DNA from: Micropterus salmoides
Taxonomy: Eukaryota > Chordata > Actinopteri > Centrarchiformes > Centrarchidae
NCBI RefSeq assembly: GCF_014851395.1
Contig: NW_024041373.1
Coordinates: forward strand, 1 to 64,000
Reading direction: 5' to 3'
Length of the DNA: 64,000 bases
The notes beneath the pieces were generated by a model. The model did no database searches. It was not told the origin of the DNA and saw nothing but the letters and a program-made list of their open reading frames with translations. Below, in pieces: positions 54,503 to 64,000 of the stretch. Made by a program: the position numbers and the translations under genes. The stretch's first letter is position 1. Each line of letters starts with the position of its first letter.

Positions 54503-56441
54503 TCAGATGAGCATGTCAATCTCTTTGTCCATGGCCTCCACGTTATTCTCCTGGCTGTACGTGACCCATTTGTTGAGCCTGCTGTAAAGAGGCAGTTCAT
54601 TCTTCTCCCTGTAGAGGTAGACACCAGTCACTCTGTTCCAGTTAGCTCTGCAGATAGGACGAGCACTCTGCCCAGTCATCTGCTCCTTCTCTTCCTTCTC
54701 CAGTGCCACAAAGCCAAAGAAGTTCTTAACGTTCTCTGCAGCCAGGAGGCGAGCATGGACTGCTGCCGTGCGGTTGAACAGGTTGTCTTCATTAGAGCGG
54801 TACTGAGACCAGTAGTCCTCCTGCTGGTAGCCAAGAGGAGAGGCGCAGCGCTTTAAACAGAGCATCAGGAACACCACCAGGGACATTCCTGCCACCAGCA
54901 ACCAGCCTATCAGCTGAAAAGAATAGAAAAGAACAGTAACAGAGTCAACACCATGTTCCAAAGCACTGAATCAATTACATTTGTGTTTGCTGTTCGCATA
55001 TTAATTCCTTTGTCTGCTCCACCTGTCTTTTTATCTGTGGCTCTTTGGAGCACCTGTTATTAACAATAATTTAACAATGTTAATCATCATTGGCAGTGAA
55101 TTTCAATCATGACTATCAAATGCTAGAAAGGTAATGTATTTGTCATGGCATACAGCTAATTCATATCCTTTTTTGCATCTTACTTTTTCTGTCGCCGTCA
55201 GACAGTCGCCATTCCCTCCCTGTCCAGCTGTGCCTGCTTAGTTTGCCTTGTTTTTTCACCAAGTACACCTTGCTTTTACCTTCCTGTCCTGCCTGGGAGT
55301 TGTGCTGTAAAGTCCATCCTGACTACGCTGTCACAGATTTAGGTTATGGTGTGGACACTGAAATTAACTTTGAAAAATGTATACACAATAAAGGATTGTT
55401 TTTTTTGCATTCAGATCATTTACACATGTGTCCCCTGGATTTATATTCGTCATTTGAAAATACTGCTGTTGGTTTATAAAGCACTGAATGGGTTAGGGCC
55501 ACATTTCTGATCTTCTGCCATGTTAGACCTCTCAGGTCATCGGGGACAGGTCTGCTTTATGTCCCCAAACTTAAAACTAAACCTGGTGAAGCAGCATTGA
55601 GTTTTATTGCACCATATATCAGGAAAAAACTCCCAACTGCAGGTCTGCTGAAACCCTCAGCTCTTTTGTATCAAGACTAAAGACTTTTCTATTACCACTG
55701 ACTTTTATTAATGTTTTAACGGCCTTAACAGGGCCAAGTAGAATTACATTTTTCTCTACTGTTTGGACTGCTTTTACCAAGATCTGGATTCAAAGCACTT
55801 AAATTGAATTGAATTAAACCAATATCTATGGAATAAATAAGAGAATAAGATAAGACCGTCCTGCAAAAACAAAACATAAAGTTCTCCACTACCTGAGATT
55901 CATAATTCAGTCGCCGCTCAATTTCAGGCCAGAAGCCTTGCAGCTCCTTTGGAACAGCTCCTGGACACGGGAATTCCGCCATGACATCTGAACCCTTATC
56001 TGAGGGGAAGCCCGGCAGCGTACTGGGGTCAATAAACTCACTGAGGGCACATGTGTATGCCTGTCCCTGCAGCAAAGAGATAACCACCCATGTTAGTGGA
56101 GCCACCACAGCTCGACCAATGATGCTTCCCAGCAGCATAAAGGCTGCGGCCCCCGACAGCTTCCGGCACAATCTGAGCCGACACTCGGACACCAGGTCCC
56201 AGGTGTTCTTGTTCATCATTATTCCTATGAGGAAAAATGCAAGCGCTGGAACACCAATGGCTGCCAGGCCGTAGAGGTAGTTCCTTCCAGAGGAACACGG
56301 GCATTTAAAGGCAAAAACACTGTACGCAGTCTGGCTGGCCACAGTGCCCAAAGCGATCAGACCGTTGAAGATCATCACATCTTTACTCTTGAAGAAGAGG
56401 GACACAAACTTAAAGTTCTCTGTGATGAGTGCAGCAGCCAT
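54503..56441 (-). CDS. calhm2: Calcium homeostasis modulator protein 2
   Basis: Two coding exons, 56441-55893 (183 codons) and 54913-54503, join in phase 0 to give 319 residues; human CALHM2 has 323. CALHM proteins assemble large-pore plasma-membrane channels, and CALHM2 is linked to ATP release. Exon 1 starts MAAALITENFKFVSLFFKSK and encodes helices at about 22-43, 56-76 and 98-124. Conserved extracellular cysteines are C47 and C49 (CPC), C131 (YTCALSEFIDP) and C159 (EFPCPG). Exon 2 gives the fourth helix (LIGWLLVAGMSLVVFLMLCL) and the cytoplasmic helices ending VTGVYLYREKNELPLYSRLN. Donor GTAGTG and acceptor TTTTCAG are clear. An acceptor at 56487-56488 suggests an upstream non-coding exon. 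No sibling calhm gene is in the window. Confidence 0.95.
55445..55812 (+). mobile_element. LINE C-terminal/3'-end fragment in the calhm2 intron
   Basis: The plus strand shows a broken frame with a (Y)KALNGLGPHF-like start near 55469, DLSGHRGQVCFMSPNLKL-like text and a basic tail, with stops throughout. It ends in AAATTGAATTGAATTAAAC, a short tandem tail. This is the usual 3' end of a fish non-LTR retrotransposon, inserted antisense to calhm2. Confidence 0.65.
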
Positions 56442-57508
56442 GTTTTGTCTTTACTGAGATCGCGTTTGGCTCACAGCAATGTCAGCCTGCAGAGAGAGAA
56501 AGAAAAGGGAAATAAACAAGGAACTTTTAGTTTAACAGAAACTTCTGTTTCAAACAAACACACCGCGTTCATAGTAACAGTAGTCTGAAGTGTAATGAGT
56601 AGATTTAGACATGCAGAAAATAAGTGTTACATTTAAGTTATGCTATATATTGCATCAGACAAATAAATCCTGCATTTAATTGAAAACAAAGAGTCACTAT
56701 GGAATGTAGTCATGCAAACTCACTCTCTGGCAGTGTCCTGGGGCGGGGCAAGTGACTCAGCCTCTGTAATATATTATAAACATCCCCTGCATTGAAAATC
56801 TGGAAAAACTGGAGAAAATATGTTGTCCAAAAACTAAAATCAACGTTATACACGTCAAGCTGAAAAGAGAGGTCCCTTTTTTTGAGTCTGCTAGCAGTCT
56901 GGGCACCGGTGATGACTCACAGGCAGGGACGGCCCTCCAGATTCCTCACCAGTAGAAAAAACTTGGTCTGCAAGTAAAAACATGTGTTGATCACAGAGTA
57001 GAGCAGCAACAAAGCAGAGCCGCACGGGCCTGTATGACTCACACATGAGGAACATGAATCACTCTCAATGGGCCACTAAACTTTCCAGAGCTCGAGGATA
57101 TTGATTGATCCAGAGGAAGTTTCATTACAAATTTCAAAGGTGCAAGACAAGACGGTTAAAATGAGTGGAGAAAGGATTTTATATTCAAAAGGTAGAGGTA
57201 CTTAAACTTACATAAAAGCAGGTGTTGGGGATTAGGGTTTAGATGGCACCAAGATTTATGTTTTATGATGTAGTATTTATTATTAATATTGTTATTGTTT
57301 AATAATTAATAATTGAATGTAATTTAAAGTTATATTCACCTCGGGGCACCACTCTTGAAACAAGAAGAATAATATTTGGTTAAAAATTGGATTAATGACC
57401 AAAATTACCATTAATAGATCGTCGGCTGAAGGATTTGGAGTTAAGGGGTTGGCAATATATTCATCATTATGCAACATTAAAAAGAAACCAGCATGTATAT
57501 ACACAAGC

Positions 57509-57509
<1 letters not shown>

Positions 57510-57573
<64 letters not shown>
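57510..57573. repeat. (ATT)n microsatellite
   Basis: About 21 perfect ATT units; it produces an artificial poly-Ile frame. Confidence 0.98.
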
Positions 57574-57574
<1 letters not shown>

Positions 57575-57668
57575 AGCAAAAACACACAAGATGAAACTTA
57601 CTGAAATTCACAGACTAAGAAAAAGAGAACAAACAGATATGTGTCCCTGATAAGGACAGAGAGAGAGA

Positions 57669-57711
57669 GTGTGTGAGTGAGTGAGTGAGTGAGTGAGTGA
57701 GTGAGTGAGTG
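57669..57711. repeat. (GTGA)n microsatellite
   Basis: About 10 tandem tetranucleotide units following a short (GA)n run. Confidence 0.97.
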
Positions 57712-58663
57712 CACATGTGGTCAAACAAAGAACAAAGGAGCAGGGGAAAGTTAAGTTTCCTCCTACTTAGGTTTGTGTGGTTGTTTAAGGCCAAATAAAA
57801 GTATATAAATATATATATATAAATAGAGATATTTATGTGATCTGTGTAACGTTAGTATACTAAGACTGTGTGTCTGTGTGAAGCACAGCATCTCTAACCA
57901 ACTTAGCAGTGGCTGAGAACTGTGGTTACTTAATCTCACGTTAACAATGACCCAACAATAAATCTTCAATGAAAAACACATCAGTGTACCCTTAAAAAAG
58001 CTAAACAGTCCTGTGCTTAGCCAAGTTAATGTTGCAATTAAGCTATATGCACTCAACACAAAGTGTAGTTCAGTAACAACACCCAATTACACCTTTCGGA
58101 GGTCACTAAAATCAATGTGTCGGTGTGTATATGTATAAGACAATGTCAGACTCTAGTTTAGTCCAGTTGAATCTAAACACTGGAGCATTTACCTCCTTGG
58201 TTTCATATTAATACTTGCATTCCTTGAGGCACCAGCTGAGGAGGTGCAGTTATTTACAATTCAAGCCTATTAATCACTTATAAACCTAAATTATAACTCT
58301 TAATAATTTAAAAAGAAGGATAGTTTAATGGTACAACATCCAAACCTGTAAATTAAAGCAATCATTGCAAAATGTTGAAAGGAAATGGCTTTCCACTGAT
58401 CTGAAAGAGTCACTTTTAATCTGGCATTATATTCTTAAAACGTATAAATTGCAGTGAGACACAGGAACAGACAGGTTCTGTTCTTAAGATGTATTAACAG
58501 AGAGGGAGCACTCTTTCAGAGGGTGGCTGTCCAAACAACTCCAAAAGCAGAGGTAATGTCCAAACAGAAAATCCAAATGGTGTGACAAATGATGAAAGTC
58601 CATCAAGAAACCAAAATCCAAAACCCTTGCTAATTATTACTCCACTAAAAGTAGATGTCTTTA

Positions 58664-58894
58664 GGGGCTTTCACACCTGAAAGTCCGAACCATCCAAAAA
58701 ATACTTTCACACCAGAAACGAATCGAACCATGGTTCAGTTTGATCAGGACCGAGACTACCTCTTTTCGTCTGACCAAATTTCATCTGTTTGGTCCGGACT
58801 GTGGTCCGGGGGAGGTTTCACACCTGTATTTTTGGTTCGGACCAAACTGAAAAGTCTGAAAGTCCGGACCAAACGAGGTAGGTGTGAAAGCCCC
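58664..58894. mobile_element. 231-bp palindromic miniature element (GGGGCTTTCACACCT ends)
   Basis: Terminal inverted repeats GGGGCTTTCACACCT and AGGTGTGAAAGCCCC are perfect over 15 bases. Internal GGTCCGGAC/GTCCGAACC words continue the dyad. No coding capacity. Confidence 0.85.
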
Positions 58895-59122
58895 GCTAAA
58901 TTTCTACTTGAGTCAACATACATAAGTATCTGCTTTAATAAAATGTTCATGTATCAAAAGTGAAAAGTACTATTAGTATGTCAGGAGTTACTGACATGAC
59001 AAACACAATTTAAAAATAATCATTAAAATAGTTGCCAATTAAATTTCTGATAATCAGCTAGCAAGTTGTTTCCACTAGGACAAACTTTTGGGTAGTTTAA
59101 TTTATAACAAAACACCATATTT

Positions 59123-61206
59123 TTAAAGGTTCAGTGTGTAATATTTCTGATGCTCTATTAACAGGAATGCAATATAAGATCCATAACTATGTTTTCAGTG
59201 GTGTGTAAAGATGTTACATAATGAACCATTGTATTTTTATTACCTTAGAATGAGACATTTATATCTACATAACCATGACCTCCACAGCAGGCACCCCCTG
59301 CTGTGGAGGTCGCTCTATTTTGTCGTCATGTTTCTACCGTAGCCGTCAACGAACAAACAGCGCTACAGAACGTGTTTCATCATCACGGCGTTCTTCTTCT
59401 GCTTGTGTGATTTCGGTAGTGTAGACGCCTGTCACTACATTGAATACGTACAAAGAAGAACAAGAGGGAATAATAATAATAATATTAATAGTAATTCACA
59501 GTCTCCCAGTAGTCTTCTAGTTTATTAGAAGTAAGAAGAGAAGTGACATTTGGACAAATGAAAGAGCACACGTGTTATTTAGCACGAGAGCCGACAGCCA
59601 GAGGGAGTCGGGACAGACAGCTGACGGCAGAAATCACAGATTTTGTGGATTTTCCCAGATGGAAGGCTATAAAGTTAATGTGGCACAGATGTTTTCACAG
59701 TGGTGCTGAAGTTGTCTGTTTTCTGCTGGACAGGTAAATAACTTTAAGTTTGTCAGACTTTAGCGATGCAAATGAAAACTGTTGGTTGAGAGCTTTAGCT
59801 ATTAGCTGGCCATAATCACAGAGAGCCATGTTTCCCCTGTCAGTGGTGTGAAATATGGATTAATTTCATGGCGCCTAATTTACTTATTCTCCAGCCTGTG
59901 GGCTGGCTTACCTTAGCAGACAATCAGCTCATAGGTAATGTTAATTGGCAATAAAACCGTTAGCTTAGAGCATTGAAGCATCAGCCAGCTAAACCCTTAC
60001 TGACTGGTAGAAAAACATTTATTGTTAGTTGGATTGGTTTATTCTCCAGCGCTGTGCTTTGGTTTGTGGTGTTATGTGAATTGGATTAATTTCATGTAGT
60101 TACTCTCTCTCTCTCCAGCGCTCTGTTTTGGCTTTGTATGTTAAGTTCTTGAGAATCAGCTGGTCGCTAATTGGCAATAAAACAGCAGCTTCCAGCATCG
60201 GAGCTCAGATCAGCAGCTAAACTTTTACTGCGCTGGTAGAAAAAATATGTAGTTGGATTGTAACTTCATTTACTTATTCTCCAGCGCTCTGTTATGGCTT
60301 TGTTACGTGAACAGACAAACAGCTGATGAATATTATTGGTAATGAAACAGTAACAGCAGAGAAGAAGATCAGCAGCTAAACTTCACATTTTACTGCCCTG
60401 GTGGAAAACATGTATTTCTTTTTACTGCTAATGGTGATATATAACAAGACCGTGTGCCTATCAAGGGACCAATAATAAATTGAATTGAATTTGCATTAAA
60501 AAAAACTTTATTGGATATTGCTTCCCACTGTGCCCACAAATGTGTAATTTGTACTTTCACATGCTAAATGCACATTAAAAACATTGCACCGTTTTACCAA
60601 AAGCTGAAATTATGGCTGTTAGTATACTTTGTGTTTCTGTTGTATTTAAAAAAATTAAAAAAGACATTTTGGTAATATTTGCAGATTGCTTATCTAATTA
60701 AGCAAAGTGAGAGGAGCCTTGATCCTCACCTGACAATGCCTTTGTAAACTTCATGTATTATGTGGTTTATAATGGGCTGTGGTGCAGAAACAGTGAAGCT
60801 TACACTGTACTTTTATCTGTCAGTGGTCATACTGGATTCACTAGATGTGAAAGTTTGAGAATTTCTTCATTTTCTTTGGTATGTTAGTCCAGATGAGCCA
60901 ACCCTCCCAAGTTGTAAAATATTGTATTACAGGAGTATGAGACATCATGTAGCACCTAATTTCTTGTTGTGGCTGTTGTTTATTATTAATATTCAAAAAA
61001 TCTTTTGGTTTTACAATTTATGTAATTTCTTAATATATCTAAAAGAAACCTCATTTCTTGACTGGAAATCTCTTCTATCTCATAGAGGACTTCTTTGTCC
61101 TGTCTCAGGCACCTTAGCTATACTGCTTGCTTGGGTTGGGGAGGGGGGGTGCAATTCGCAACTCTCACCACGAGATGTCACTAGAACTTACACACTGAAC
61201 CTTTAA
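59123..61206. mobile_element. ~2.1-kb TIR element with TTAA ends
   Basis: Starts TTAAAGGTTCAGTGTGTAAT and ends with its inverse (TTACACACTGAACCTTTAA), a nearly perfect 19-base TIR that includes TTAA at both edges. It has no recognisable transposase. An internal degenerate tandem repeat lies at about 59940-60410. The TTAA target suggests a piggyBac-like origin, but this is inference. Confidence 0.75.
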
Positions 61207-61241
61207 ACTCTTGTATGTATGTATTGTGTGTAAAATCTTAC

Positions 61242-61749
61242 TTAAAGAGGTGGTATTATGCTCATTTTCAGGTTCATAATCCTATTTAGGGGTTGTACCA
61301 GAACAGATTTACATGGTTTCATTTTCAAAAAAACACCATATTTTTTTCATACTGCACATTGCTGCAGCTCCTCTTTTCATTCTGTGTTGAACTCTCCGTT
61401 TTAGCTATGGAGTGATGCATCTTGTCTCTAAATGATCTTTGTTGGGAGTTGCACATGCGCAGTTCCTAGTTAAGGACTACTAGCCAATCAGAAGCAGAGA
61501 AGGGCGGGCCCTGAGAAGCCGGTAAACACGGCTTCCTTTCTGCTGTACATGTTGCCGGCCAGCTTGCCAACATAGACTGGAGTCAGAGTTTCAGAGTGGT
61601 GAGTTATTAATCTGTAACAAAATATCTTTCATCCATAAAGTTTTAACTTTGGGTTTTTTCACTTTGCAAACCTGTTACATGCACAAAAAATCTATATAAC
61701 TCAATAAAGGAGAGGGGTAAAGCCAAAAAGCAGAATACCACCTCTTTAA
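61242..61749. mobile_element. 508-bp TTAA-flanked miniature element, intact copy
   Basis: The left end is TTAAAGAGGTGGTATTATGC and the inverse of the right end is TTAAAGAGGTGGTATTCTGC, nearly perfect over about 20 bases. The interrupted copy at 33879-35003 is the same family in the opposite orientation. Confidence 0.85.
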
Positions 61750-64000
61750 CTAACTAGTAAAATGTATTGAAGTAAAAAGTACTATATCTCCGTCTGAGAT
61801 GTGGTGGAGTAGAAGTCGAAAGTGGCATGAAAAGAAAAGTTTGGTACAAATACCTCGTGTACTTAAGTACAGTAGGTGAGTAAATGTATTTAGTTACTGT
61901 CCACCACTGAGGAGGGAAAGAAACTAGTTGCAACAAATCAGGGTAATCAGGAAGACAAGAAGCAAATCTAGACAAAGAAAACAGATGCAGTAAACCCCAA
62001 ACTAAAACAGGAAATAGGCAGACACATGGACCAACAGACAGTCAATTTTAAAATAAAACAGGAACAGGACAAGTACACTGAACCAAAACCTTAGAAACAC
62101 AGACAAGTTCTAAACATATTAGGTCTATAGTAATAAAAAAAAAAATGGAGAGACGGGAGAGGTTTAATAATGAGAGATTTTTTTCCCCCTGGAAAAATAA
62201 TCACAAATCTACAAGTAAAACATTTAAATATTTTCTAACATTATAGTCATACATTTATTAGAGGACTCTCTGACAATAGTGTTTTTTGTCAAAGAACCAC
62301 ATCGCTAGGCCATGTAGGCCTATTGTGTATGCAGTGGAAAATTGCATTAAACTTCTGAATCAGATGTAGCAATGAAAAATAACTGTGATTTCAGCCCACA
62401 TCACCACATTATCAGCCGCATTGGGACTTGCCATGCCATGATCTGGATTTTTTGTGACTTTAATTTCAGGGTATTTCTGAGTTTGTTCTTTCTCGTATTA
62501 TTAACCCCCACCCTGGTTATTTTCAATCTAAATATTTGTAAACATTTAGGATAATTAAATAATACAAATGGGTTACATGTTAGAAATTGGCCCGTTAATG
62601 AATTAGGATCTAGGATCAGAGGCTGCAGCCTGTTTGAATGTAATGCTATTGTGTTAAGAATAACTTCCTTTCAGCTGCAACCCCAGTGGAACAAGTCAGG
62701 AAATATTTTATCAAGTGGTATGAAGTGAACAGTTCTCATTAACACTGAGTACAGATGTGGTGTGTAGTCCATGTATATGGATAACCTCAAGTTAACCACA
62801 GACATAACCTGCTCGGAACAGTGTAGAGTTGCAGCGTAAATTGCCATGACACCTGGGGTAAACCTATCCACCTTAAGTAGTGCGGGTTAATCAGGAAGTT
62901 ACACCCGACGTTACATAGTTACTCCTGAAGTTACTGGATAAGCTGAGATGATGACAGTGGAGGAAAACAAAACAATCAGCTAAAAGAGGCTAAAACACTC
63001 CATAGTGTAGAGCTGGTGATCATTCTCTGTGGGTTTTTAACTATGACCCAAACTTCACACATCAACAATGTATCACATGATGTTTATAAAAATATTTATT
63101 AGTGCCTTTATAAAATATAAAATTGAATCTCTGTGTGAGTCTGTAAAGGTATTTGGTTCTAAATGCTCATTTGTATGTTTCCATCAATCTGTGTGGGTGA
63201 ACTCAGTGTCAACAACCCGTATGCAAAACCAGCCAGTCCAAACCCTAACATAGTCAAATGACCCTTGCAACATGGAGCAAATATTTTTTTAGTCGTCCAA
63301 AAACCTTAAGAATTATTTACTTTGCCTGCAACGGAAGCAAAAGTACATGTGCACATTGTCATTAACAAACACATACAGTACACACACAGACATACACATC
63401 TGTGCACTATATTTAGTGGTACAAACATGTCATGGTGTCTTGTGTTGTTGCAGGGAAATATCTATTCTCATCACCACTACTGTGTCTGTTCAAAGATGGT
63501 CAGCTGGATGACCTTCCCAGCCCATGCTGTGGGCTGGTGTTCACAGACAGCATGCCTGGAACTATAAGGAATGGATAATTCAAATCCTGTGGTCATGCTC
63601 CTGCACATAGGCGAACATGCACAGGATATTTACAGATATTTTGAGTGGCTGTTTCCTTTACACTTTTATATACTTGAGTATAATTTTTTTTCTTCTCTGT
63701 GTCCTGTAAGCTTGGCACTCAGGTTCATGAAGCTTTGTTGTGATATGGGTGAGTGTCAGCTCCTCTGCAAGCCTCTGTGACCCACAGTTCCCCTTAACCC
63801 ACTTCTGATTGTCCACACTGATGGAGAGGTTAACTTGTATTTTTGTAGAAGCATAATTTCAGTCTTAAGACGAACTCATCAGAAGCATCCAGTAGGGTTG
63901 TTAGAAAATCTGGTGAGAATTTTCCAGTAACAGGTCAGCACTTTACCAGAAACCATTCAACAGCTTAAGATCTCTGCTGTTACGCACTAAAGACAGGGCC
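61750..64000. other. Intergenic stretch to the right edge; no gene recognised
   Basis: No exon was identified on either strand. The part at about 62660-62960 (AACCTGCTCGGAACAGTGTA, then GACACCTGGGGTAAACCTAT) resembles a fish TIR transposon family, but its termini are not defined. A short perfect dyad (CCAGCCCA, 5-base loop, TGGGCTGG) lies at 63518-63538 with no evident role. Confidence 0.4.

Noticed and set aside
56718..56790. Candidate calhm2 promoter and 5'UTR exon (TATA-like TTTATAAT, AP-1 TGACTCA, GC box, GTGAGT donor)
   Set aside because: The spacing is wrong: the GC box and AP-1 site lie downstream of the TATA-like word and the implied exon would be about 20 bases.
57435..57650. Poly-isoleucine open frame
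   Set aside because: A product of the (ATT)n microsatellite.
58655..58963. 102-codon open frame and its antisense partner
   Set aside because: Both fall on the palindromic miniature element and resemble no protein.
63518..63538. Short perfect dyad as a terminator or RNA gene
   Set aside because: An 8-bp stem is expected by chance at this scale and there is no supporting context.
1..64000. CRISPR arrays, tRNA genes, rRNA, bacterial-type operons
   Set aside because: None seen. The tRNA-like segments belong to SINEs, and the regular short repeats are microsatellites.

Overview
The window is eukaryotic and almost certainly from a teleost fish. It has intron-rich genes with GT/AG junctions, dense fish-type interspersed repeats (a tRNA-derived SINE, a Tc1-like element, hAT-like and TTAA-flanked miniature elements, LINE fragments), microsatellites and one 500-N assembly gap. 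The species cannot be fixed from the sequence. All three recognisable genes lie on the minus strand.

Layout: (1) 1-8.77 kb holds four exons from the N-terminal part of piezo1, a mechanosensitive cation channel; the rest of the gene continues off the left edge. (2) 8.8-20.4 kb is repeat-rich and has no exon I could identify. Piezo1 exons 1-2 and its promoter should lie upstream of exon 3 and may sit in the gap at 18.4-18.9 kb. (3) 20.4-50.6 kb is a complete ncapd3 gene (condensin II subunit D3). I assembled it as 36 coding exons with matching splice phases, about 1402 residues. Its introns carry most of the mobile elements. (4) 50.65-50.76 kb is the probable ncapd3 promoter. (5) 50.8-54.5 kb is intergenic. 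(6) 54.5-56.4 kb is calhm2, a large-pore CALHM-family channel, with two coding exons and a LINE fragment in its intron. (7) 56.5-64 kb is intergenic and dominated by microsatellites and TIR elements.

The three genes have unrelated jobs: mechanotransduction, mitotic chromosome condensation, and large-pore ion/ATP conductance. They show no sign of acting as one system. I found no CRISPR array, operon or exotic gene cluster. The more unusual content is a phase-consistent 18-nt micro-exon, a conserved Ser-Thr-Pro site in an otherwise diverged ncapd3 tail, in-frame alternative donors, nested transposons with readable target-site duplications, and a pair of related ~2.2-2.4 kb TIR elements. Comparisons with human proteins are from memory, not from a database search.
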